A stretch of 64,000 nt of DNA from CAVSCR01 sp963726575 (GTDB taxonomy: Bacteria > Actinomycetota > Actinomycetes > JAHEKZ01): NCBI GenBank assembly GCA_963726575.1, contig CAVSCR010000005.1, positions 310,001 through 374,000 of the forward strand, given 5' to 3'. The first letter of the stretch is position 1. Every line of letters starts with the position of its first letter. The translations under genes and the position numbers were made by a program. The notes under the pieces were generated by a model. It made no database searches and was not told the DNA's origin. It was given only the letters and a program-made list of their open reading frames with translations. Below are positions 1 to 6,921 of the stretch, piece after piece.

Positions 1-1
1 G

Positions 2-79
2 ACCTTCGGAATCGCACTGGAGGTCTCGCCGTGGGGCGACCGCTGGTGGGCTCGCGCCGTGCCGCCGGTCAGCCCTTGA
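2..79 (+). CDS. possible C-terminal end of a gene entering from the left
   Basis: One frame is open from the window edge to a TGA at 77-79 and reads as a plausible C-terminus (ends WWARAVPPVSP). It would overlap the convergent transglycosylase gene by about 11 bases, a short tail-to-tail overlap like others in this window. Only 25 codons are visible, so neither family nor reality can be settled; it could equally be a chance open frame in G+C-rich DNA. Confidence 0.3.
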   Translation, partial: TFGIALEVSPWGDRWWARAVPPVSP

Positions 80-1205
80 CGGCGACCGGCGGGGTCTCGT
101 GGAACTTCGCAGCGATCTTGTCCGCGAGGTGCACCACCATCTGCACGTACCAGTCGGCGTGGTTGTAGCGGTAGATGGCGTTGTAGAGCCCCTGCGGCCC
201 ATCACCTGCGTGGTTGGCGCACAGGTACGCGGCGGCGGTGTAGATCGAGTCGGCCGGGCTCCAGATGTCGGTGGTGCCGTCCCCGTTTCCGTCCACCGCG
301 TAGCCGGCGAAGGTGGAGGGAAGGAATTGCATCGGCCCCTCGGCGCCCGCCGAGGAGGGGCCGACGCTGCGGCCGTGCCCGGACTCGACCTGACCGATGG
401 CCGCCAGGACGGTCCAGCTCAGGCCGGAGCAGGTCGTCGCTGCGCCCCGGTAGAGGGACAGGTAGTCGGACGGGATGCCCAGCACCGAGGGGCTACTGGC
501 CGCTTGCGCCGCGGCCTGCGCCGCCGCTGCCCGTTCGGCCGCGAGCGCGGACTGTTGTGCGCGGAGCAGCTGCCTGGCCTGGGTGTCGAGGTGGTTGAAC
601 AGGTCCTGCTGCTGCTGCAGCAGCGAGGCCAGCCGCTGGTAGCGGTCCTGCACGTCGGCGACGGTGACGATCACGCGCCGGGTGGTCGACTGCGACACCC
701 GAGCCTGGCCGCGCGCGGCGACACTTTGGGCCACGAGCTCCTGGTGCTGCGCCTGGCCCCACCCGACCAGGCTGGCGGTCAGGTCCCACTGGGCCGTGAG
801 ATCGGCTGTGGTCTGGGCCGAGAGCATGGCGTTGACGATCGAGAGCTCCCCGCCGTCCATGTAGAGGGCGCGGATCCGGCCGGTCTGGGCCACCTGCGCG
901 GCCTGAGCCGCCTGGGCAGCCGCCTGGGCGGTGCGGTCGTCACTGACGCTGCGGGTGACCGCCTTGGCCAGCCCGCCGAGAGTGGCCTGGTACTGGGCCA
1001 GAGCGGCATCCACCTGAGGTTGCAGGGCGGAGACCTTGGCGGCGACGGCGTCGGCCCTGGTCCTGGCTCGCCCGACCGGGTCGGCGGCGGCGGCCCCCGG
1101 GAGCAGACCGAGCGCGAGCACGCCGCTGAGCACCACCGCGGCCAGCGCGAACGGCAGCCCGAGCCGGCGGCTGCGCGTCAGGGGGTCGAGCGGGGACACG
1201 GCCAC
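69..1205 (-). CDS. secreted lytic murein transglycosylase with coiled-coil N-terminus
   Basis: Predicted exported peptidoglycan lytic transglycosylase of 378 residues. The N-terminus has basic residues followed by a hydrophobic stretch (about 20-40) ending in an Ala-rich cleavage site. Residues 45-220 are Ala/Gln/Arg-rich and look like a long coiled coil. The C-terminal 130 residues form an SLT/GEWL-like domain: the likely catalytic Glu is E274 in IGQVESGHG, followed by GPMQFLPSTF and a Y-rich end (YNAIYRYNHADWY), as in MltB/actinobacterial murein hydrolases. By family it cleaves the MurNAc-GlcNAc bond outside the membrane. It is transcribed away from the TauE-type permease. The combination of coiled coil and SLT resembles envelope hydrolases used in cell separation, but that role is an inference. 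Confidence 0.85.
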   Translation of the reverse strand: MAVSPLDPLTRSRRLGLPFALAAVVLSGVLALGLLPGAAAADPVGRARTRADAVAAKVSALQPQVDAALAQYQATLGGLAKAVTRSVSDDRTAQAAAQAAQAAQVAQTGRIRALYMDGGELSIVNAMLSAQTTADLTAQWDLTASLVGWGQAQHQELVAQSVAARGQARVSQSTTRRVIVTVADVQDRYQRLASLLQQQQDLFNHLDTQARQLLRAQQSALAAERAAAAQAAAQAASSPSVLGIPSDYLSLYRGAATTCSGLSWTVLAAIGQVESGHGRSVGPSSAGAEGPMQFLPSTFAGYAVDGNGDGTTDIWSPADSIYTAAAYLCANHAGDGPQGLYNAIYRYNHADWYVQMVVHLADKIAAKFHETPPVAVKG

Positions 1206-1249
1206 ACTGGGAGGAATCGGCCGTCCGGCGCCCGCCCTTGACGGCCCCC

Positions 1250-1255
1250 TAGCAT
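1250..1255 (+). promoter_or_regulatory. -10 element TAGCAT upstream of a short leader ORF and the TauE/SafE gene
   Basis: TAGCAT ends 9 bases before an ATG at 1265. That ATG opens an 8-codon ORF (MSHLPATP) whose TGA overlaps the GTG start of the permease at 1288. A transcript starting near 1262-1265 would be leaderless for the small ORF. Confidence 0.45.
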
Positions 1256-1287
1256 CGAGCCGCCATGAGTCACCTACCCGCGACCCC

Positions 1288-2040
1288 GTGACACCGGCTC
1301 AGGAGCTGGCCGTGGTCGCGGCCGGCGCAGCTGCCGGGGCGATCAATGCCGTGGTCGGCGCGGGGACCCTGATCACGTTCTCGGTGCTCGTGGCGCTCGG
1401 CGTCGCGCCGCTGACCGCCAACGTCAGCAATACCGTCGGGCTGGTCTTCGGCTCGATCGCCAGCAGCTGGGGCTACCGCGCAGAGCTGCGCGGCCAGCAG
1501 GACCGCGTTCGCTGGCTCGGACCCGCCTCGCTGCTCGGTGCGATCACGGGGGCAGCGCTGCTGCTGACGCTGCCGTCCTCTGCCTTCGATGCCATCGTCC
1601 CGGCCCTGGTGCTGCTCGGCGTGGTGCTGGTCGTGCTGCAACCCTGGCTCTCCCGCCGGCTGGCGCAGCCCCACGACGCCGGCGGCGCCCGGCGACCGGT
1701 GATCTGGGCCGGCGTCTACGGGGCCGGCGTGTACGGCGGCTACTTCGGAGCCGCGCAGAGCGTGCTGCTCATTGCCTGGCTCGGCTCCCTGCTCGACCCT
1801 GACCTGCAGCGGGTGAACGCGCTGAAGAATGTGCTCGCCAGCATCGTCAACGGCGTCGCCGCTGTGATCTTCGTCGCGATCGCGCCGGTCGACTGGCAGA
1901 TCGCGCTGTTGCTGCTCGTGGGTGCGGTCGTCGGCGGCTGGGCCGGCGGGCGCTGGGGACGGCTGCTGCCCGATGTCTGGCTGCGGGCCGTGATCGTGGT
2001 CGTCGGCCTCGTCGCCGTGGGAATCCTGGTGGCGGCATGA
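1288..2040 (+). CDS. TSUP (TauE/SafE) family membrane permease
   Basis: Predicted 250-residue polytopic inner-membrane protein of the TauE/SafE family, whose members move sulfite, sulfonates or other organic anions; the substrate here is unknown. The family signature is at the N-terminus (AAGAINAVVGAGTLITF, then TANVSNTVGL) and is repeated in inverted form after residue 130 (GVYGGYFGAAQSVLLI, then NALKNVLASIVNG). Seven or eight hydrophobic segments are visible. The frame is open much further upstream, but that part is antisense to the transglycosylase; GTG 1288 is chosen because it directly precedes the first helix. It overlaps the TGA of an 8-codon leader ORF (GTGA), suggesting translational coupling. 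The TrmH-type gene follows at 10 bases. Confidence 0.85.
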   Translation: MTPAQELAVVAAGAAAGAINAVVGAGTLITFSVLVALGVAPLTANVSNTVGLVFGSIASSWGYRAELRGQQDRVRWLGPASLLGAITGAALLLTLPSSAFDAIVPALVLLGVVLVVLQPWLSRRLAQPHDAGGARRPVIWAGVYGAGVYGGYFGAAQSVLLIAWLGSLLDPDLQRVNALKNVLASIVNGVAAVIFVAIAPVDWQIALLLLVGAVVGGWAGGRWGRLLPDVWLRAVIVVVGLVAVGILVAA

Positions 2041-2050
2041 GGTGGGGCGC

Positions 2051-2884
2051 GTGACGGTGGTCGAGGTCGAGGACGCCGACGACCCCCGCGTCGCGGACTA
2101 CGGCGGCCTCACCGACGTCGCGCTGCGGCAGCGGTTCGAGACCGAGCACGGCCTGTTCCTCGCCGAGAGCGAGAAGGTCATCCGGCGCGCACTCGGGGCG
2201 GGGTACCACCCACGCTCCCTGCTCATGAGCCGGCGCTGGTTCGAGGCGATGCGTCCGCTGTTGGAGACGCTCGACGAAGACGTCCCGGTGTACGTGGCCA
2301 GCGATCCGGTGATCATCGGTGTCACGGGCTATCACGTGCACCGCGGTGCGCTGGCGTCGATGAACCGCCGGCCCGCCGCGGAGCTCGACCACGTCCTCGC
2401 CGGTGCACAACGTGTGCTGGTGCTGGAGGGCACTGTCGACCACACGAACGTGGGCGCGGCCTTCCGCAGTGCGGCAGGACTCGGCTACGACGCGGTGCTG
2501 TTGGATCCGCGGGCCGCGGATCCGCTCTATCGCCGTGCCGTGCGCGTGTCGATGGGCGCCGTGTTCGACCTTCCGTGGGCCAGAGTGCCCGGCTGGCCGG
2601 GGCAGCTCGACGCCCTCCGCGAACGCGGGTTCGTGGTCGTCGCGCTGACGCCGGATCCGGAGGCGGTCCCACTCGCGACCTTCGCGCACGATCCGCCGCA
2701 GCGGTTGGCCCTGCTGGTCGGAACCGAGGGACCCGGGTTGAGTCGGTCGGCGCTCGCGGCGTCCGACGAACGCGTCAAGATCCCGATGCGCGGTCAGGTC
2801 GACAGCCTCAACGTCGCGGCGGCGGTGGCCGTGGCGTGCTACGCGCTCGGTCCCCGTGGCGCGCCCCCAGGGGCGTCGACCTGA
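2051..2884 (+). CDS. TrmH/SpoU family RNA 2'-O-methyltransferase
   Basis: 277-residue SPOUT-class methyltransferase, predicted to methylate a ribose 2'-OH in tRNA or rRNA; the target cannot be told from sequence. Residues 10-100 resemble a SpoU substrate-binding N-domain (ESEKVIRRAL). The knotted C-domain has all three motifs: motif 1 around VLEGTVDHTNVGAAFRSA, motif 2 LLVGTEGPGLS and motif 3 IPMRGQVDSLNVAAAVAV. In motif 1 the usual VxDPxNxG appears as TVDHTNVG. GTG 2051 is preferred over GTG 2042 because a GAGGTGGG stretch lies 5-6 bases before it. It is probably cotranscribed with the permease upstream. Confidence 0.88.
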   Translation: MTVVEVEDADDPRVADYGGLTDVALRQRFETEHGLFLAESEKVIRRALGAGYHPRSLLMSRRWFEAMRPLLETLDEDVPVYVASDPVIIGVTGYHVHRGALASMNRRPAAELDHVLAGAQRVLVLEGTVDHTNVGAAFRSAAGLGYDAVLLDPRAADPLYRRAVRVSMGAVFDLPWARVPGWPGQLDALRERGFVVVALTPDPEAVPLATFAHDPPQRLALLVGTEGPGLSRSALAASDERVKIPMRGQVDSLNVAAAVAVACYALGPRGAPPGAST

Positions 2885-2903
2885 GGCGGTGGACAATGGG
2901 CAG

Positions 2904-3269
2904 ATGAGCGAACCGAGCGTGCGGCTCCTGCCCGACCGGCTCGGCCTGGTGGTGCGGCTGCAGGCCCGCCCAGGTGCCCGTCCGGCCGTGCTGGACGCGC
3001 TGCACCGGTACGCCGATGGCCTGGCCGAGGAGCCTCGCACCGAGCTGTTCGTCATCTCCCTCGACCCCGACGAGTCCGACGTCGTGTGGCTGCACGAGTG
3101 GTTCGCCGACGGTGAAGCCGGCATGCTGGCCCACCGCAGCTCGCAGGGCTTCGCCGATCTCATGGGGGAGCTGCAGGACGTGCTGGCGATCGATCCGCAG
3201 ATGATGCGCTTCGACCCGTTGCGGGTGCATCTCGCGACGGCACTGGTCACCGACGACGAGCCGTCCTGA
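2904..3269 (+). CDS. small ABM-like (dimeric alpha/beta barrel) protein
   Basis: 121 residues. The arrangement of strands and helices (LVVRLQARPGARPAVLDAL, ELFVISLDPDESDVVWLHEWFAD, then a helix with SQGFADLM) matches antibiotic-biosynthesis-monooxygenase/YgiN-like ferredoxin folds, which include small monooxygenases and many orphan proteins. No catalytic residues can be assigned. ATG 2904 follows GACAAT by exactly 6 bases, the spacing seen at many leaderless starts here, so the gene may have its own promoter although it sits 19 bases after the methyltransferase stop. It converges with the NlpC/P60 gene. Confidence 0.65.
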   Translation: MSEPSVRLLPDRLGLVVRLQARPGARPAVLDALHRYADGLAEEPRTELFVISLDPDESDVVWLHEWFADGEAGMLAHRSSQGFADLMGELQDVLAIDPQMMRFDPLRVHLATALVTDDEPS

Positions 3270-3275
3270 CCCAGC

Positions 3276-4109
3276 TCAGCCGGGGAACGGACGCACCACC
3301 CGCGGCTTGCGGATCAGGTCGGGGTGGTTCCAGACGCTGCTGACCCGGATGCGGGGTCGCACTGCCTCGACCATTCGCCCATGCCCGAGGTAGATGGCCA
3401 CGTGCTCGATCGACCCGGCCGGCGCACCCGGCGTCGACCAGAAGATCAGGTCGCCGCTACGACGTTGCGCAAAGTCGACGCGATGCAGTCCCGCGGAGTG
3501 GTACAGGACGGCACCGGAGGGGAAGGCGGAGTGCTGATGATCAGCCGTGGTGATCGCCGGGATCGACAGGCCAGCCGCATGCATCGACTGCAACGCGAGG
3601 CCGCTGCAGTCGTAACCGACCGGACCGGCACCGCCCCAGATGTAGCGACGCCCGACCTGAGCTTTCGCGAAGTTCGTCATCGCGCGTCGTCGTGCGGTCG
3701 ACGTCGCGTCCAGCGCCAGTGAGGGCTGAGCGGTGAAGCGGTCGATGCAGAACCGGCGGCCCGGCCGTAGTGCCTGCCAGGTGGCCCGGTCGACCCGCCC
3801 CGTCGCTGGTAGGGCGTGACCCGCCTGGAAGCGTTCGACCGCCGCCTGGGTTGCGGCGTCGTAGCGCTCCCGATGGCCCCGTAGGTGCAGTGCTCGCTGC
3901 ACGAGGTAGACCTTGACGCCGGCCAGCCAGGGGGCCACGACGAAACAGCCACGGGCCACTGGTACGTGGGTGACGATTTGCGGGGAGCTTGGCGTCGACG
4001 TCGTCGCCGCGGGTGCCGCGGGTGCGACGCTGAGCAGGAGCACCCCGGCCGCGACGACGATCACGACCCTCATCGCGGTGATGGGGCTGACCCGCCCGGA
4101 CCGGTGCAT
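3276..4109 (-). CDS. secreted NlpC/P60 peptidoglycan endopeptidase with PG-binding domain
   Basis: 277 residues. An N-terminal signal peptide (hydrophobic about 13-35, AAPAA end) is followed by a PG_binding_1-type helical module (residues 60-118: VQRALHLRG, AVERFQAGHALPATGRVD). The C-terminal NlpC/P60 cysteine peptidase has the nucleophile C168 in GYDCSGL and a catalytic His around 236 in IEHVAIYLGHG. The family cleaves D-Glu-m-Dap or similar stem-peptide bonds in the cell wall. The start could also be the second Met at residue 13. GATGCT on the minus strand lies 6 bases before ATG 4109, consistent with a leaderless start. The gene is a single unit between two plus-strand genes. Confidence 0.87.
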   Translation of the reverse strand: MHRSGRVSPITAMRVVIVVAAGVLLLSVAPAAPAATTSTPSSPQIVTHVPVARGCFVVAPWLAGVKVYLVQRALHLRGHRERYDAATQAAVERFQAGHALPATGRVDRATWQALRPGRRFCIDRFTAQPSLALDATSTARRRAMTNFAKAQVGRRYIWGGAGPVGYDCSGLALQSMHAAGLSIPAITTADHQHSAFPSGAVLYHSAGLHRVDFAQRRSGDLIFWSTPGAPAGSIEHVAIYLGHGRMVEAVRPRIRVSSVWNHPDLIRKPRVVRPFPG

Positions 4110-4179
4110 GCGTCAAGCATCGGGCACGAGTCCGCGCGGGTTGACGGCGGACTGCCGGCGCACTTGACAGACTGCGCGC

Positions 4180-5919
4180 ATGTCAGACGTCTCACCCGAG
4201 CCAGCTTCCGACCTCGACGCCGACCTCCCGTTGGATCTGGGTCTGGATCTGGACCTCGACCAGGTCGCTGCCGCGTTCGCGACCCATCACGAAGCCGGAG
4301 ACGTCCCCGGGATCGCCTACGGCGTCGTGCATCGAGGGCGGCTGCTCCACACGGGCGGGTTCGGAACCCTCGACCTGCAGCGCCAGGAGCGGCCACAGCC
4401 GGACAGCGTGTTCCGCATCGCGTCGATGACCAAGAGCTTCACTGCGTTGACGGTGCTGGTGCTGCGCGACCGCGGGTTGTTGCGACTCGACGACTCGGTG
4501 GCCGAGCACTTGCCGCACCTTGCCCCCGGGCTGGTCGGGCCGACGTCGGACAGCGCCGACCTGACGATCAGGGACCTGCTCACCATGGGGGGTGGCCTGC
4601 CGACCGACGACCCGTGGGGGGACCGCCAGCAGGACGCGTCGTTGGAAGACTTCGACGCGCTGCTGCTGCGCGGGCCGACGCGGATCGGACCCCCCGATGG
4701 CCGGTTCGAGTACTCGAACCTCGGATTCGCCCTGCTCGGACGGGTCATCACCGCTGTGACAGGACGCTCGTACGACGAGGTCGTGGCGCACACCATCCTC
4801 GAGCCGTTGGGCATGGCCGACAGCGGCTTCCATACCGAGGCGGTGCCGCAGCCACGACGCGCCGTTGGGTACGCGCGGGACGACGACACCTTCGCGCCAC
4901 AGCCGCCTACGGGATGCGGAGCCTTCGCCCCGATGGGCGGACTGCTGAGCTCCGTGCGCGACCTGGCTCGCTGGGTCGGACTCTTCGCCCAGGCCGAGCC
5001 GCCGCGGGACGAGACGGATCCCGTGACCGTCGCGCGACGGGCCACGTTGCGAGAGATGCAGCAGCCGCGTCGGCTCATCGAGGGAACCACGAGCGTGTCC
5101 CAATGGGGGGCACCTCCCCGGCTCACCGTCGCGTCGTACGGCTACGGGTTGGTGATCGACGACGACGCTGAGCTTGGCCGGTTCGTCAGTCACAGCGGCG
5201 GCTACCCCGGTTTCGGATCGCACATGCGATGGCACCACGGGACGGGACTTGGCGTCGTGGCCTTGGCCAACCGCACGTACGCGCCCATGCGCAACGCGTG
5301 TGCGACGGCGCTGGAGTCGTTGGTGCGACCGCAACCTCGTCGTCGGACGGTCGCGTGGCCGGTGACCGAGGACGCCGAACGCGTCGTCGAGCTGTTGCTC
5401 GCGCAGTGGGATGACGCGTTGGCCGATCGCTGGTTCGCGCACAACATGGACCTGGACCTGTCACGACAGCGACGCCGCGAGGAGTTCGCCCGGCTCAGCG
5501 ATGCCCACGGTGTCCTGCGACGGGACACCGCCGGTGGAGCCACTCATGACAGCCCGGCCCACACCCAGTGGTGGCTGGTCGGTGATCGTGGGCGGGTGCG
5601 GGTCGATCTCTTGCTGTCCCCGGAACCCGAACCGTTGATCCAAGCGATCCAGCTGTTGTCGGTGCCTGAGCCGGCCGTTGTTCTCGCGAGAGGAGCTCGG
5701 TCCGACGCCGCGGCGGCCGCGTTACGCGAGGTGTCAGCCAAGTGGGACCGCGCGCTGGAGCTGGACGAGGTCGGCGCCGTGGTGGCCGGTGACGCCAAGC
5801 GCCGTGCCGTCTATGCGATGGCCGACGAGCGCCTGACGTTGCAGGTGCGACTGGACGACGACGACACGCTCGACGTGCGCGTAGTTCCGGCGCCACAGCA
5901 TGCGGACGGCGCATTCTAG
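4180..5919 (+). CDS. beta-lactamase-fold serine hydrolase with C-terminal extension
   Basis: 579-residue member of the class C beta-lactamase/penicillin-binding-protein-like (PF00144) family, mostly esterases or D-aminopeptidases of unknown substrate. Catalytic motifs are intact: S82-M-T-K85 (SxxK), Y178-S-N (YxN) and H338-S-G in place of KTG. No signal peptide is seen, so it is probably cytoplasmic. Residues 385-579 after the catalytic domain are an extra region without a family I recognise, roughly as long as the C-terminal lipocalin-like domains of some relatives. The acidic N-terminus (DLDADLPLDLGLDLDLD) is of low complexity. CAGACT lies 6 bases before the ATG. The Nudix-like gene follows after 25 bases. 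Confidence 0.85.
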   Translation: MSDVSPEPASDLDADLPLDLGLDLDLDQVAAAFATHHEAGDVPGIAYGVVHRGRLLHTGGFGTLDLQRQERPQPDSVFRIASMTKSFTALTVLVLRDRGLLRLDDSVAEHLPHLAPGLVGPTSDSADLTIRDLLTMGGGLPTDDPWGDRQQDASLEDFDALLLRGPTRIGPPDGRFEYSNLGFALLGRVITAVTGRSYDEVVAHTILEPLGMADSGFHTEAVPQPRRAVGYARDDDTFAPQPPTGCGAFAPMGGLLSSVRDLARWVGLFAQAEPPRDETDPVTVARRATLREMQQPRRLIEGTTSVSQWGAPPRLTVASYGYGLVIDDDAELGRFVSHSGGYPGFGSHMRWHHGTGLGVVALANRTYAPMRNACATALESLVRPQPRRRTVAWPVTEDAERVVELLLAQWDDALADRWFAHNMDLDLSRQRRREEFARLSDAHGVLRRDTAGGATHDSPAHTQWWLVGDRGRVRVDLLLSPEPEPLIQAIQLLSVPEPAVVLARGARSDAAAAALREVSAKWDRALELDEVGAVVAGDAKRRAVYAMADERLTLQVRLDDDDTLDVRVVPAPQHADGAF

Positions 5920-5944
5920 GAACACACGAGCGGAAGGCCGATCA

Positions 5945-6481
5945 GTGACCGACATCTTGAGTCGTGCGTCGGGCTGGCTCGCGCGTGAGGATCTCGACGC
6001 GGCACGTTCTCGACTGCCGTTGGTGTACGTCGACGCGGTACCGGTCCGGGTCGACCCGCTGGGACGCATCGAACACATCGGTCTGCTGTTGCGGGTGCGC
6101 CCCGACGGCAGCATCAGCCGGGCTGTGGTCTCGGGGCGGGTGCTCTACGGCGAGTTGATCCGCTCGGCGCTGCTTCGGCACCTCGAGAAGGACCTCGGGC
6201 CGATGGCGCTGCCCCGCCTGCCGACCAGCCCCGCGCCGTTCACCGTGGCCGAGTACTTCCCCGACCCCACCGTCACGGGGTACCACGACCCGCGCCAGCA
6301 CGCCGTCAGCCTGGCCTTCGTCGTCCCGTGCGACGGCGACTGCACTCCGTCCCACGACGCGCTCGACCTGATGTGGATGACGCCCGAGGAGGCGGTCAGC
6401 GTCGACGTCCAGGCCGAGATGACCGGCGGCCAGGACCGTCTCATCCGGCTGGCGCTGGCGTCAGCCGGGCGGCTCCCGTGA
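5945..6481 (+). CDS. DUF4916-type Nudix-fold protein
   Basis: 178 residues resembling the actinobacterial DUF4916 family, which has a Nudix fold but no canonical Nudix box; I see no GX5EX7REUXEE signature. Conserved-looking blocks are PLVYVDAVPVRVD, GLLLRVRPDG and AVSLAFVVPCDGDC. An upstream ATG at 5900 is in frame, but GTG 5945 has GGAAGG 7 bases before it and avoids overlap with the preceding gene. It ends in a GTGA overlap with the VOC-protein gene, so the two should be cotranscribed and translationally coupled. Biochemical activity is unknown. Confidence 0.72.
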   Translation: MTDILSRASGWLAREDLDAARSRLPLVYVDAVPVRVDPLGRIEHIGLLLRVRPDGSISRAVVSGRVLYGELIRSALLRHLEKDLGPMALPRLPTSPAPFTVAEYFPDPTVTGYHDPRQHAVSLAFVVPCDGDCTPSHDALDLMWMTPEEAVSVDVQAEMTGGQDRLIRLALASAGRLP

Positions 6482-6837
6482 CTCTCGAGCTCGGCGCCGT
6501 CACCTTCGATGCCCAGGACCCGCACGAGTTGGCGAGCTTCTGGGCCGCACTGCTCGAGACCACCTGGCGGGCGGGGCATGACCTTCCGGAGGTGGCGGTC
6601 GTGCCGGGCGCCGGCCCTCGGCCCACGTTCTTCTTCCTGCCGGTGCCCGAGGCCAAGACCGCCAAGAACCGCTGCCACGTCGACCTGCACACAGCCGAGC
6701 TGGACGAGCACGTTGGGCGTGCGTGCGCGCTCGGCGCCGTCCGCGTCGCCGAGCACGACCACACGGGCCGCTGGGTGGTTCTCGCCGATCCGGAGGGCAA
6801 CGAGTTCTGCATCGTGCACGACCCGGCTCTCGCCTGA
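6478..6837 (+). CDS. VOC (glyoxalase/bleomycin-resistance fold) protein
   Basis: 119 residues with the paired beta-alpha-beta-beta-beta units of the vicinal-oxygen-chelate fold: start TLELGAVTFDAQDPHELASFW, metal-side strand KNRCHVDLHTAELDEHV, and end WVVLADPEGNEFCIVHD, which is the usual glyoxalase-like (Glyoxalase_6) C-terminus. The function within the superfamily cannot be assigned. The start GTG overlaps the stop of the Nudix-like gene (GTGA). The open frame continues upstream, but that part is the Nudix-like gene in another frame. Confidence 0.78.
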   Translation: MTLELGAVTFDAQDPHELASFWAALLETTWRAGHDLPEVAVVPGAGPRPTFFFLPVPEAKTAKNRCHVDLHTAELDEHVGRACALGAVRVAEHDHTGRWVVLADPEGNEFCIVHDPALA

Positions 6838-6905
6838 GTTGACCCGCGCCCGGCCCGTTGGGGAGTGACGTCGACATTCCCTGGACGGACGAGGGGTCCG
6901 GGACC

Positions 6906-6911
6906 TAGCGT
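6906..6911 (+). promoter_or_regulatory. -10 element TAGCGT of the SARP-type regulator
   Basis: TAGCGT ends 10 bases before ATG 6922. No Shine-Dalgarno sequence lies between, so a leaderless or near-leaderless mRNA is likely. Confidence 0.45.
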
Positions 6912-6921
6912 CAGGGCGCCC

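Noticed and set aside
1238..1255. TTGACG followed by TAGCAT as a -35/-10 pair for the TauE/SafE gene
   Set aside because: The spacing is only 6 bases, far too short; the TTGACG is coincidental.
1036..1287. N-terminal extension of the TauE/SafE reading frame
   Set aside because: It is antisense to the transglycosylase signal peptide and coiled coil; the helices start at GTG 1288.
1847..3250. 467-codon open frame on the minus strand
   Set aside because: Antisense to the TrmH and ABM genes; Arg/Ser-rich without recognisable domains.
3885..5171. 428-codon plus-strand frame across the NlpC/P60 and beta-lactamase genes
   Set aside because: Different frame from the real gene and Arg-rich; the beta-lactamase motifs are in the other frame.
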